Positions 24,101-33,858 of a stretch of DNA of 64,000 nucleotides are shown piece by piece (the stretch's first letter is position 1; the number at the start of each line of letters is the position of its first letter). The notes beneath the pieces were generated by a model, which was not told the origin of the DNA, did no database searches, and saw only the letters and a list, made by a program, of their open reading frames with translations. The stretch spans positions 4,154,001-4,218,000 of the forward strand of contig CM082578.2 in NCBI GenBank assembly GCA_040954595.2. Direction: 5' to 3'. This DNA comes from Balanoglossus misakiensis (Eukaryota; Hemichordata). Position numbers and translations under genes: made by a program.

Positions 24101-27100
24101 AGGAAAATATTTACAAAAACCATCATTCACTGAAGTTGGCTGCATTGCAACTATCATCACTCAGTACCAAAAGCAGTGTGACTTCTAAATTAACACAATT
24201 TTTGCAGATTGCATTTTTGATGTAATATTGCATTTTATGTGATACCGAAGGGTTAAAGTAAGATGCCAAGCAGGATATCAAAATCAAAGGAAAAAAAATA
24301 TGTTGATTTTCTTTTGAGTAAGGATGGATACAAGATCACATGCTAAGTCACAGTTTTGAGCAGTGGCAATGCCATTGGTCAATGACATATAACTTTGGTT
24401 ATTTCATTGTAAAAAGTGTTAAAGTTTACTTGCAATCGAAATATTAATCACTTTTGACCATAGCATCTTCCTAAGTCAATCAAAAACCAGAAAGGGGGGG
24501 GGGGGATAAAATGTAAAAACAAACTTTGAATGTTCAGTAAACCTTGCATAGAAAAGACTTATGAGAAGGGCCTGCTCGTGTGACTTCCATGAAGTTGTGA
24601 CTTCCATGAAGTATAAACGATAAGGGGGGGTGTCCCCCTCCCACCTAAGAAAATTTTGTAAAATACGGTGCTCAAAGTTGCATTTTAATGAACTCAAAAG
24701 CAAAATATAGCTGTGAACAGCAATAAGCGGGTTTCGAGACACTGCTAGCCCTATTGGTTCGCCTGGAGATAGATATGTGCATATTTAATTAGTCAGGGTG
24801 GAGGATGTGGGAAAGTTGGTCAAACGTCATGTGAGGTCACCCTAAATATGAGCAGAAAATTTTGACACTATATTGGTCCATGTCCAATAAAAACCACACA
24901 TCTAGCCCTATTGGTTCGTGTGTACTTAGTTATGCACATAGTTAGGCAGGTGTCACAGGTGGTCCTAAATTTTGGCTACTTATTTTGGTACCATCCTCCC
25001 AAACACCTAAGCTGTACCTGCTGTGGATGCCGAGATATGCGGAAGTAGGTCAAAGGTCACCCAAGGTCACCCGAAATTTGGGGGGAAAATTTGACCCCAT
25101 ACTGGTCCATGTCCAACAAACACCAGACCTGTAGTCCTGTTAGTTCGCCTGGAATTAGGTATGCACATAATTAATGAGTAAGGCAGGTGTCACAGGTGAC
25201 CCTAAATTTTGGCTTCTTATTTTGGTTCCATCCACCCAAACACCTAAGCTGTACCTGCTCTAGATGCTGAGATATGTGGAAGTAGGTCAAAGGTCACCCA
25301 AGGTCACCCCAAAATTTGGGCAAAACAATTTGATCCCCTAGTGGTACATATCCAACAAACACAAGACCTGTAGCCCTGTTAGTTTGGCTGGAATTAGGTA
25401 TGCACATAATTAATGAGTAAGGCAGGTGTCACAGGTGACCCTAAATTGTGGCTTCTTATTTTGGTACCATCCTCCCAAACACCTAAGCTGTACCTGCTGT
25501 GGATGCCGAGATATGAGGAAGTAGGTCAAAGGTCACCCAAGGTCACCCAAAATGTGGGCAAAAACATTTGACCCCATAGTGGTACATATCCAACAAACAC
25601 CAGACCTGTAGCCCCCTTGGTTCGCCTAGAATTAGGTATGCACATAATTAATGAGTTAGGCAGGTGTCACAGGTGACCCTAAATTTTGGCTTCTTATTTT
25701 GGTACCATCCACCCAAACACCTAAGCTGTACCTGCTGTAAATGCCGAGATATGAGGAAGTAGGTCAAAGGTCACCCAAGGTCACCCCAAATTTTGGGGGA
25801 TAATTTGACCCAGGGATCTGCCCACGCTGGTCGGCGCCGGTCGCGCGCGACCGGCACTCTTCAGGCCGCAACCAGGACAAAAAGGTCGCGACCATTGCTA
25901 TTGTTCACTGTGATACGCGCGTTTTGGCATGAGAAATTTTCTTTTTCGGCGGAAATCAAACAAAGAAACCCGCTAAACTGTCGATAACGAGGTCGCGCGC
26001 GTTCGACTGACCGTGCGCGGTACATCGGGTCTACAGCTCGATGCAGCCGGCTGGGTCCCGCGATCGCGCGCGACCATCCACTCTTGAGATCGACTCCAAA
26101 GTCGTTGTCACGGTCGGCATTGCTAATGGCCTCGATCGGTATAAAATTGTAGTCTTTGAAACCCCCAAAATCGTCATCATTGTTGATGTCGCCGTCATGA
26201 AAATGTCCGGTGAAAAATTGCCTGTCTTCCGGGTTTACAAAGCAAAGGTAAGACGCATACTGTCAAAGGTCACCTAATTAGGTCAGGTCGATAACACTTT
26301 ACATCGAGCTCATGAATATTAATAATCTCATTAATATTCATGAGTGCGACCACCACTCTGTTTTGGCTCGGCAGAACCCTGTTGACCCCATACTGGTTCA
26401 TGTCCAACAAAAATCAGACCTGTAGCCCTATTGGTTTGCCTGGAATTAGGTATGCACATAATTAATGAGTTAGGCAGGTGTCACAGGTGACCCTTGAATT
26501 TGGCTTCTTATTTTGGTACCATCCACCCAAACACCTAAGCTGTACCTGCTCTGGATGCCGAGATATGCGGAAGAAGGTCAAAGGTCACTCAAGGTCACCC
26601 CAAATTTTGGGGGATAATTTGACCCCATACTGGTCCATGTCTAGACCTGTAGCCCTATTGGTTTGCCTCGAATTAGGTATGCACATAATTAATGAGTTAG
26701 GCAGGTGTCACAGGTGACCCTTGAATTAATTTGGCTTCTTTTTGTGGTCCTATGCTGCACACTGGCCGATAGGACTATTGCACCAACGACTTGGCCATAG
26801 CTTAACTATAGTGGAATACAAACTTTGTCCGCCATGTTTGCTCTAACATGGTGGAACTCATCGGCGAAACTTCACTGGATTTATCGTTTTTTAATGGAAG
26901 CAGGACAATTTTGGGGGAAATTTGGGCGTTGGAGGTGTATTTTTGGGGAGATGCACCCGTTCGGTTTTCAAATGTTATCGGAGGTACCCCATAACTGAGC
27001 TGACGACCGAAAGTTGATTGGAAAATTACACACAAGGCCTTGTAGCGGTTATGCTGCACACCAGTCAACCAAGCAGCACCGGCCGCTACAATTATTGCAG

Positions 27101-27461
27101 CTACAGTGAACCTAGCTCTGGACTTACGCGCTGTTTGGGTCTACGCTGCTCTCCGTACAGTGAACCATAAACTATAAACACGTCTCACCGAACTTCTTTT
27201 TGTCAAACTGTAGAAAAAATGCATCAAAACAAATCGCCCAAGCAAAATTAAAATGTTGTAATTGTATATCGTAGGAAATTAAGAAAAACTGAAACATTGT
27301 CAATACATGTAAGTTGCAGTTCGGCTTGACGCGGGCGCGACGCCCGACCGGCTGTCGATGGGCGAACTCTGAAAGTCTGTACTGAATATTTTACTCGAAC
27401 AAACGTTGGTTTATAAATCGTAGATTCACTTACGATCCATATCTCTTCTCGTGTTATCCAT
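15120..27461 (-). CDS. DYRK/HIPK-like protein kinase, complete, 11 exons
   Basis: Joined model, minus strand: 27461-27434, 24095-24019, 23232-22012, 20796-20643, 20099-19813, 19465-19316, 19168-19028, 18210-18092, 17010-16397, 15547-15389, 15223-15120 (TAA). It gives 3054 nt and 1017 aa, with all junctions in phase. The N-terminal ~415 residues are Pro/Ala/Lys-rich with two near-identical PVERPVIPRPLPKPI repeats. The kinase domain (about 425-745) has Gly loop GKGGYGV (436-442), ALK Lys (458), catalytic HCDLKTDN (557-564), DFG (579-581) and RWYRAPE. The CMGC-type APE region and 'VKVIDFG' place it near DYRK/HIPK. The activation-loop Tyr expected before xxSRxYRAPE is His (EHIQTRWYRAPE). The C-terminal tail is acidic/Ser-rich, then strongly basic (PKKRARRR), a likely nuclear signal. 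The start is uncertain: the frame stays open upstream to 27773. Confidence 0.88.
15389..15547 (-). CDS. Penultimate kinase exon, basic tail
   Basis: Acceptor ATTATTGCAG and donor AAAG|GTAGGC. The 159-nt exon reads AQPKKRARRRIGSFF and further Lys/Arg-rich sequence. Phases match the exon ending at 16397 (1 nt carried) and the terminal exon 15223-15120. The cluster of basic residues looks like a bipartite nuclear localisation signal. Confidence 0.8.
15904..16247. mobile_element. TTAA MITE copy 1 (AGGGACAAAG ends), intronic
   Basis: Flanked by TTAA (15900-15903, 16248-16251). The left end is AGGGACAAAGTCTCTCTC and the right end has the imperfect complement (GAGAGAGACTAATGTCCCT). Full-length relatives with TTAA duplications lie at 35351-35679 and 60342-60689. 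The interior holds a second inverted repeat around 'aatgaataatcggtg'. It sits in the kinase intron between exons 9 and 10. Kolobok- or piggyBac-like by target site; no transposase. Confidence 0.85.
17597..17770. mobile_element. TTAA MITE, 174 bp, intronic
   Basis: The ends are AGGTATACGGTCACCT and its near complement AGGTGACCGTATACCT, flanked by TTAA on both sides (17593-17596, 17771-17774). It is a different family from the 15904 element but has the same target and the AGG start. It sits in the kinase intron between exons 8 and 9. A related fragment appears at about 31690-31800. Confidence 0.85.
19577..19787. mobile_element. Short TIR element in kinase intron
   Basis: The left end ACTGTAAAACGGGTTATTTT pairs with the right end AAAATAACCCATTTTACAGC. 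The interior is AT-rich with 'tttcgc' words. A target duplication is not clear. It lies 26 bp from the exon starting at 19813, within the intron between exons 5 and 6. Confidence 0.65.
19813..20099 (-). CDS. Kinase catalytic-loop exon (HCDLKTDN, DFG)
   Basis: 95 codons between TTTTCTAG and GTAAGT. It contains the helix region, the catalytic loop IHCDLKTDN with Asp and Asn in place (so predicted active), and KVIDFGLA with the Mg-binding Asp. HCDLK resembles DYRK; the hydrophobic spacing resembles both DYRK and HIPK. The exon ends at NEC, and the next exon supplies VKGEHIQTRWYRAPE. Confidence 0.9.
20349..20433. repeat. Inverted repeat, ~33-bp arms
   Basis: The arm GGCCATCCCAAGCAGAAA at about 20351 is matched by TTTCTGCTTGGGATGGCC at about 20413. 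The internal part (GGTCTTATGG / CCATAAGACC) continues the stem. It would form a hairpin in the kinase intron between exons 4 and 5. It is probably a small MITE or foldback; no duplication assigned. Confidence 0.75.
20885..21535. repeat. Foldback element in kinase intron 3
   Basis: A first small inverted repeat (tccaataacaccagggttattgga near 20957) is followed by about 400 bp. Then comes a long hairpin at 21388-21535 with arms of roughly 60 bp (AAGGTTATTCACAAAATACC and its complement) enclosing a GC-rich middle. The layout resembles the 1470-2057 and 61459-62240 elements. Confidence 0.65.
21873..21977. repeat. Small inverted-repeat element (CTCTTTCACC ends)
   Basis: About 100 bp, starting AACTCTTTCACCCCTAG and ending GGTGAAAGGGTTA. 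A related copy is at about 6349-6424, in an intron of the sushi/HYR gene. It is probably a short MITE. This copy lies 35 bp from the splice donor of the large kinase exon. Confidence 0.55.
22012..23232 (-). CDS. Large N-terminal exon of kinase: proline-rich repeats and Gly loop
   Basis: 407 codons, phase 0 at both ends. It is rich in Pro, Ala, Arg and Lys with low-complexity repeats. A ~75-bp segment at about 22552-22622 is repeated nearly unchanged at 22751-22826. The last residues are YEVKETLGKGGYGV, the kinase beta-1/Gly loop, and the next exon continues VVKVW. The plus-strand ORFs across this exon are antisense shadows. Confidence 0.88.
23408..23560. mobile_element. Partial CAGGGCTTGAAA element with GACTACC words
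   Basis: The left end CAGGGCTTGAAAATTAGC matches the terminus of the complete element at 50240. It is followed by repeated TAGTCA/GACTACC/GGTAGTC words. No right end was found. It sits in kinase intron 2. Confidence 0.55.
24480..24715. repeat. Fragment of G-rich TIR element interior
   Basis: A poly-G run, then 'tgtccccctcccacctaag', 'aaaattttgtaaaata' and 'gttgcattttaatgaac', modules shared with the complete G-rich elements. No terminal repeats are present. Confidence 0.6.
24730..27065. repeat. ~239-bp tandem repeat array in kinase intron 1
   Basis: At least six units (starting near 24890, 25130, 25369, 25607, 26405, 26640) share 'aattaggtatgcacataatt', 'ggcaggtgtcacaggtgacc', 'cctaagctgtacctgct' and AGGTCAAAGGTCA. 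A separate 571-bp element interrupts the array at 25811. After it comes the family's other module (26720-27065: 'tttgtccgccatgtttgct', 'gggaaatttgggcg'). The same composite recurs at 54.9-58.9 kb. Confidence 0.9.
25811..26381. mobile_element. CAGGG...CCCTG element inserted in the tandem array
   Basis: The left end CAGGGATCTGCC pairs with the right end GGCAGAACCCTG. The flanking repeat continues on both sides with 'ttgacc' duplicated (25805-25810, 26382-26387). The interior is GC-rich with many GGTCGCG/CGCGACC words, unlike its AT-rich host repeat. No transposase domain was recognised. A 6-bp duplication is the best fit, but 1 bp of ambiguity remains. Confidence 0.75.
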
Positions 27462-27794
27462 CAGGAAGGATTCACTTGTTTGGTTAAAATATGCAACGAG
27501 TTTCTTCGCAGCGATGTGTATGATGCTTGCATCAAAGTCACTAATGAAGTGTTTGTGTACGACAACATTCGACCACCATGGAAACAAGAATCGAACTTTT
27601 CGAATGATATGCGTCACACACGTCACAGATAGATTATGCAGACTTGTGTATTTCCCATCAGACACAGGAGTTTCATGGCGAGCTAACGTACCTCGGGGCC
27701 TATACATTTTCAAACAATCTGTTTCTTTGTCAGGAAATAAACAGCGGTCACGAATGGGCAAGATTTGTAACACGCAGTATAATATTCAGTAGAA

Positions 27795-27830
27795 CCATGG
27801 AGGTACTAGAGTACTCTAGTACCTCCATGG
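27795..27830. repeat. Perfect 36-bp palindrome created by a 33-bp insertion
   Basis: CCATGGAGGTACTAGAGT is followed at once by its exact complement. 'tagaacca' flanks the 33 inserted bases on both sides (27790-27797, 27831-27838), an 8-bp duplication. The paralogous segment at 3108-3115 has one 'tagaacca' and no insertion. It lies about 330 bp upstream of the proposed kinase start codon. Confidence 0.9.
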
Positions 27831-28374
27831 TAGAACCAGCATCGGCATCACAATTTTCATCTTCCCAGCAGGTTACGGTCCATTTTGAAACGTGAACTAC
27901 ACGCGAAACTGATTTGTTTGGTTGAGAGGAAAATACTGTGACTGAAAATTATGACGAAATGCAAGAGTTCGCGAAGCAATGCATCAAAACTTACCAGTGC
28001 GTCAGTTCTTCACCTAGCTCTCTGCGTACAGGTCTGTGTGCATCCGGCGTTATTGTACAACCATTGTACAGTAGGGCAAGTGTCGGGGTTGTCGATCGTG
28101 ATTCTGCCAGGTCCCCCTCATTCAGGAAGGCCAATGTTGTGATTTTGCCGAGTCCTGACGTCGACTGACCAAACTCCAGGCTTCTAAACTTGACTATAGA
28201 GCCGAAACCACGCTCTGTTGGTCCATCCACAGCCACGCGTAGACTCCCTCTATTTATTTCCGCCTCGAGGACTGATATGATGGGGCAGCTACGTTGCCAT
28301 GGTGATGACCTGAATGAGGGCGACTTTGCAGCGGTAATTGGTAATGTTGCAAAGAATGAATAGTTTCCATCTTA

Positions 28375-30696
28375 GGGCCTGGTCAGAATTAACAGGGAGG
28401 GGTGGAAGGCCGGTTTCCGAACTGCTAAAACTTTGATCCCCCCCCCCCCCATATATATAAACAGCGCTCCCAAGAATTTCAAACTGATGTCTTTCCCTCG
28501 TGTCCCCCTCCCAAGTAAGAAAATTTTATAAAATACAGAGCTCAAAGCTGCATTTTAATGGAAGTTATTACAAAGGCTGTTGCTATGTAGAAAATATTTA
28601 TTTTACTGGAAAAAAGTAAGTTCTTTGGACTGTGAGCTTTGTAAAGTTCCCGATTCTCTTGAACATAGGTATTTGCATTGTTCTTTGGCAAAGGATCTTT
28701 GGAAGAGAATCAACAATACAGTTCAACACAGTATCGACAAAACGTTCAAATTACAGAATTGTGATATAATTTTCACTTGTTAAACAAACAAAAGCTTCTC
28801 AAGAATGGAAGAAGACATTGTAAATCTGTTAATTTTAATTGGTAAATGGTGTATCCACAAATACTGGTTGCTTGACAAGAATATTCCTTTAATTATCATG
28901 TTTAAGTGTGAGTTTAGACAGAGGTATAAAGTAGATAAAGAAATCGACAATAACAGCAACAGATTAAATATTTTTGAGAGACTTCTTTCATACATGTAAA
29001 ATTTTGAACTAGTTTTTTTTTTGTCCTATTGATTTGTACATGGTATTCTTTGATGTACACTTTTGTAGTTATGAAACCTTTTGCAATCATATTTTAAAGC
29101 TGCACAGTTGATGGCAAATACCATTTTTGGTATATTTTTCCTTTGTGAAATAAATATCAATTTACAAACTTTAACATGAAATGAATGCTCTACCCATGGA
29201 TTCGGGTCAAATTTGCCCATATAACGATATAAGGCTTCATAGAAAAAGTCCGATGGTAAACAACATGTTTGAATGAACCGCCCATACTACACGGAAACTG
29301 TGACGTCACAATCATGGAACCAATCACGTCGCACTATTTGTGTTTATGAAAATCTATGGGTATGTACCCATAAAATTTATTATTTCATTTTTTAGACATA
29401 CAGAACCATGACAACTAACCAAGTCACTCATGAGTTATTTTATTTTGGCAAGTAAAGTATTATACAAACAAAAGTTAGGAGTTTTATGCTACAAAGTAAA
29501 TTGTTATTATTATCAACTGTGCAGCTTTAATAAAAGAAAAAAGAAAAAAAAAAAAAAAAAGCTGCATTTTAATGAACCCAAAAGCAAATTAACTCAACTA
29601 CACCTGTACCTGTATGTTGGGGAGGACAAATTTAACATTCGCCGCTCTAAGTTAGCATGGAAGGGGGGGGGGGGGGGGGGGGGGGGCAAGTCCCCTGACC
29701 TGGGACACTATATAAACCAGTCAATGATTGAAAGGTGTTGATGAATGAAGGGGGTGGGTGCGGGAGGGGGTGTCCCCCTCCCACATTAGAAAAATTTGTA
29801 TTATGAAGGGTTTAAAACTGCATTTTTGTGGACTCAAAATAAATATTTAGTCCTTGTTTTCAAGTCCCCCCTTTCAGTCCCTAAATTATTTCAAATCCCC
29901 CCTTACATACCCTCAATTTTTTCAAACCCCCCATCAATTCTCCTGCCCACCCTACAGAGATGTTTGTGAATGCAGCCTAATACAAATTTTGAGAGCATTA
30001 TCTTTAAAGGCGAATCTTATTGTCAAGTACCATTTCAAACGATTTAGAAAATTATTGAAAGAGGAGATACAAATTTTATAAAATAATCAAGCAATTGCAT
30101 AGCCAGCCATACAAAAAATTGAAGTAAAACACTTGAAACACCTGTTTAATCAAACAAAAAAGATATTGATTTTGTCTATTGACAGAACAAAGGAAATTTA
30201 CATGTTACCTTTCAACAGAGACTGACCACCTCAGTTAGTCATTTGCTTGTTTCCTCCAAAGTGTGACATTTGCAGTACATGAATACTTTGATTCCTATGG
30301 CTTTTATATTTTGATTTTGAAATTTTCACTCTAATTCCTCAACATACTTTTCCTAGATAAAACTAAGTACAGTTATATGTACTTCATATCATTGTTAGTA
30401 TCTAAAACAGAAAAAGTTATTAAATGGACAACCTTGATGATACAAATCATGGAGAATTGTGGGTAAAATATCGTACTGTGCTCCCCTTCCCCTTCAGAAA
30501 TTATTTAAAGTTTTCAATCCCCAAAAACCTGTCGTGAAACATTTTCGGTGTCATCCTTGCACAAAAATTAGTGACCCTCCCCCTGATTCGTGCCCAAAAT
30601 GTAGCGGCCCTCCCCCAAACAGTTGCATGAAAAATGGTGACCCTCCCCCCAATCGCACCGGCCCTCCCCCCCCCCCCTGTTAATTCTGACCAGGCC
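28375..30696. mobile_element. 2.3-kb Harbinger-like TIR element containing a LINE
   Basis: The left end GGGCCTGGTCAGAATTAACA is matched by the right end TGTTAATTCTGACCAGGCC, with TTA on both sides (28372-28374, 30697-30699). The interior has C/G runs and the 'cccctcccaagtaagaaaat' module, relating it to the G-rich elements, but with a different TIR. About 1 kb of its length is a later LINE insertion. No transposase is present. Confidence 0.8.
28561..29557 (+). pseudogene. 5'-truncated LINE, ORF2 C-terminus, with target duplication
   Basis: Codes in one frame for a zinc-knuckle-type reverse transcriptase tail (CELCKVPDSLEHRYLHC, about 28630-28682) and the following helical segment (WCIHKYW and on) to about 28998. 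A single in-frame TAA at 28781 interrupts it. The 3' end is an A-rich tail (about 29528-29560). 'aaagctgcattttaatg' occurs on both sides (28544-28560 and about 29558-29574), a clear target-site duplication from target-primed insertion. It is truncated at the 5' end, so not autonomous. The family (L1-like or Rex-like) is not resolved. Confidence 0.85.
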
Positions 30697-30699
30697 TTA

Positions 30700-30985
30700 C
30701 AGTATTCCACAATTTATTTTGGAACTGCTCTGTGGAAATATTTGTCACTTTGCCACGCGCGATGCCTGTCTTGTCACTATTTGTCGTCTGCTTCATGTTT
30801 AATGCTCGATCCTGGCCGCTCGTGTTTACATTCATCGTCGCCATGTTGGTTCACGATCGTAAGTTCTCTTTCTGATGCTATTTTGTTAAGAAAATGACAC
30901 TGATATGCCACAAAATCAATTGATGATATAATATAATAGCAATAACCCTTTTGTCCATTTATTGCGCATGTACAAACAGTGTCTT
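30700..30985. repeat. Partial copy of the 'cgtcgccat' foldback family, hairpin missing
   Basis: It matches 37210-37440 and 53180-53385 ('ttggaactgctctg', 'gtttaatgctcgat', 'cgtgtttacattcatcgtcg', 'atgacactgatatgcc', 'tagcaataaccc'), then diverges where those copies continue into a long hairpin. A fragment of the AGGGACAAAG MITE follows at about 30985-31030. Confidence 0.7.
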
Positions 30986-31039
30986 GTATCAAACATAATT
31001 AATGGAAAAAAGGACAGCTGCTGAGAGATACCACTCGCT

Positions 31040-32919
31040 GGATCAATGAACACATACAGGATACATCTTCACATATTGAACTTTATTTGGACGTAGGGAA
31101 AGTGCGGTAAAATTTATAGTGTTGTCTCGTACAGTCATAGTAAAGTATCCTCTCTTCACATTGCAAGTTACAATATCTATACACAACTTTTAAGACGTAA
31201 CTTTAAAATGCAAAATATCTTACAGGAAGTGAAATCTAATTCGTTCTGAAGTATAAAGACCAAAATGCCTGATTGGCTTAGATGGAAAAATTTACGTAGC
31301 CGATTGGATAAAGACTTCTGGAGCCAATATTCAATCATACCGGTGCTCGTGGTTTTATCTACTGCTCTCTATTGTTCAATTCACAGTGATTATCACTTTT
31401 ATAGTTTCAGTACATTGTTAAAATTCTGACTTTGCGTGAAATACATTTTGGTCAAAAATGGTGATCCTAACAGTAATTAACAAAAAATCAATCATCAATC
31501 GCTGAACCAATTAATGAATCAATCTTTAATATCTAAACTTCATTCAATTCAAGTTGTGACAATGACGTGCGCTAACTTCTGCACAAGCCTAAGGTATACA
31601 GTTATCTGTAATTTACATATGAATATACATTGTAAATGATCTAAAGAACATGTCCAAGTCTTTGAGTGACCATGTTGTGGCACACTTATTTTTCTTTCTT
31701 TTTTTTTTCGCGCGTGTCTTCCACTGAAAATCTGTGATAGGCTATATCTCCACTTTCCATGATAGCTATGGGGAAATTCCCATAGGTGGGTGTATGTATA
31801 TCGTTTAGAAAGCTTGACAGGGTAAAAGGCGATACGCAACTGTTAATTAATAGCCAACTTTTAATATCAGGAAAAATTAGAAATCAGGTTGACCTGCTGT
31901 TTGTTGACCCAACTGTAAATAAGAAAACGAGATTACCGGTAGATGTGCTTTGATAAAATGCACAAAAATTATGCAAATGTGTAATAAATTTTTTTTTTAA
32001 TGCGATACAGTTGCAAATTCACTATCATGATATATGTAACGTGGCTGCTTAAGACAGATTTCATATTTCCCACTGGATATTAAACAACTGGCAGTATGGC
32101 TTACAGTCAACATGACAAATACAATATATAAAATGCCAGGCATCAGTTCCCAAGAATTATTTGTCACTTAGTGTATATTGTTGTGATCCGGTGACATTCA
32201 CGGAAAGCAACAAGTAATGGAAGTTGTCAACTGATAACTCTTTATCTGAGCAACAATCTTTTTTTTTTTCGAAAACATCAACAGGCTTAGATGTTTTGGC
32301 ATGATAGGGATGTATCCACACCACCCACACTAACTAATAACTTGTTCACATGATACCAACCACCGTCAAAACCAGCTTTTGTCATAATATAAAAATAGTA
32401 TTATAGTACTTTATTAAGACTTTAAAAAAGTCAATATACAGAAATATACGGATGAAAAAAAACTGGAAAATCTACTCAGTCACTGATGTGAAAAAACACT
32501 CATAAAGAAATTGCAGGCAGTGTTTTTGCTAAGGATGGGGAGCATTGGTAAAAATGGCTTTGGGAACCCCGGTAACATTTCTACAACCCCCTAATATAAC
32601 TACATTGATACACCCCGGGGAACCCCTGTAAAATGACTGGGGATCTCCGGTAGATTTTACCCAGGTACCGCCCTTAACAAAAACACTGACAGGAGATAAC
32701 ATTGCTTTCTCCAAAGCTTGAAAAATGTACTATCGGTCACTTTATCTAATAGCCAGATTGCAGCAAGTTATTACCACTCCTCCTCACAAAGCTATATCCA
32801 ATAAAAGCAGGAAATTGAGCCAGGGAAAGCATTCTGTAAAAATTAAGGTCCCTCACCCAACAATTGAATCATATAAGTTAGTTTCACAAGCTGTGCTTTT
32901 ATGAAAAGACCCCCCCCCC

Positions 32920-32964
<45 letters not shown>

Positions 32965-33858
32965 ATAAAAAATAAGATTTTCTCAACATGCAAAAATAGT
33001 AGTATACAAATTATATATTTTGCTTATAAAATGAACAAAATGTGATATTACCACTTTCATAATATTATACAATGTATATTATTTTACATCTGTGTGTCAC
33101 AATGATGGAAATTGAAGAAAAACAAACAAAATATTCATACCTTCTGGTTAGAAATTGGCTTAGTGCAATTACTGTATGTTACTTTTATTGTTATGTAAAT
33201 TTGCCAGGTGGGCCCTTTTTACCATTCTACAGCTCAAATCAAAACTTAGCTACTGTTTTCAACACAAACTTGAAAAATCCAGGATTATCTATGTACTGGA
33301 TTTTTATAGCAAATTTGGAATTTTCTATACTGTACGGAACTGTTATTAAGCTTCATCCTTACAATCTTAAAAACCACAAGTGGCAGTCCAATTCTACTTA
33401 AAAACTGAAAACAAAGCAGTGTCATCATTACAGTAAATATTACCAGGTTCACACAGGGTAAAATTTGAGACATAATGTGCCTATGGTAAACATAGAGCAT
33501 TAATCCTTTGAGTCGTGCTGTGTCCACACATACAAATTTATGTATAGGCGCTGAGGCTTGGCCCCATAGATAATGGGTTGCGGAGAGGTGTTAATCCTTA
33601 CACCGGCTCAGGTCTGGCCAGCAAAGCCGTCTCACATCTGAGACATTTCAGAACCACTATACACTGTATACACATGTTTTTTTAAGATGGTATCTGATCT
33701 GAGATGCTTCAGAACCGTCTTAATGGTTGTGTGTGTGTGTGAGCCCCATATTGAAGAAGCCGACATCTTCAACACAGATTGATACATGGAGACAAATGTG
33801 AACCCCACTTGAGTCTGGTTTCATAAGGTGATGAACAGACAGAACACATCATCTTGCT
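31040..33858. other. Intergenic; no gene seen
   Basis: AT-rich with no supported exon. It contains a T-run near 31988, a C-run plus ~43-base A-run at 32910-32962, and a fragment resembling the 17597 MITE near 31690-31800. A GT repeat lies at 33730-33742. Part of the right side is likely the 3' UTR of the minus-strand gene ending at 33859. Confidence 0.6.

Noticed and set aside
24730-26720. Regularly spaced repeats resembling a CRISPR array
   Set aside because: Units are ~239 bp without unique spacers, and the DNA is clearly animal with introns. It is a tandem repeat.
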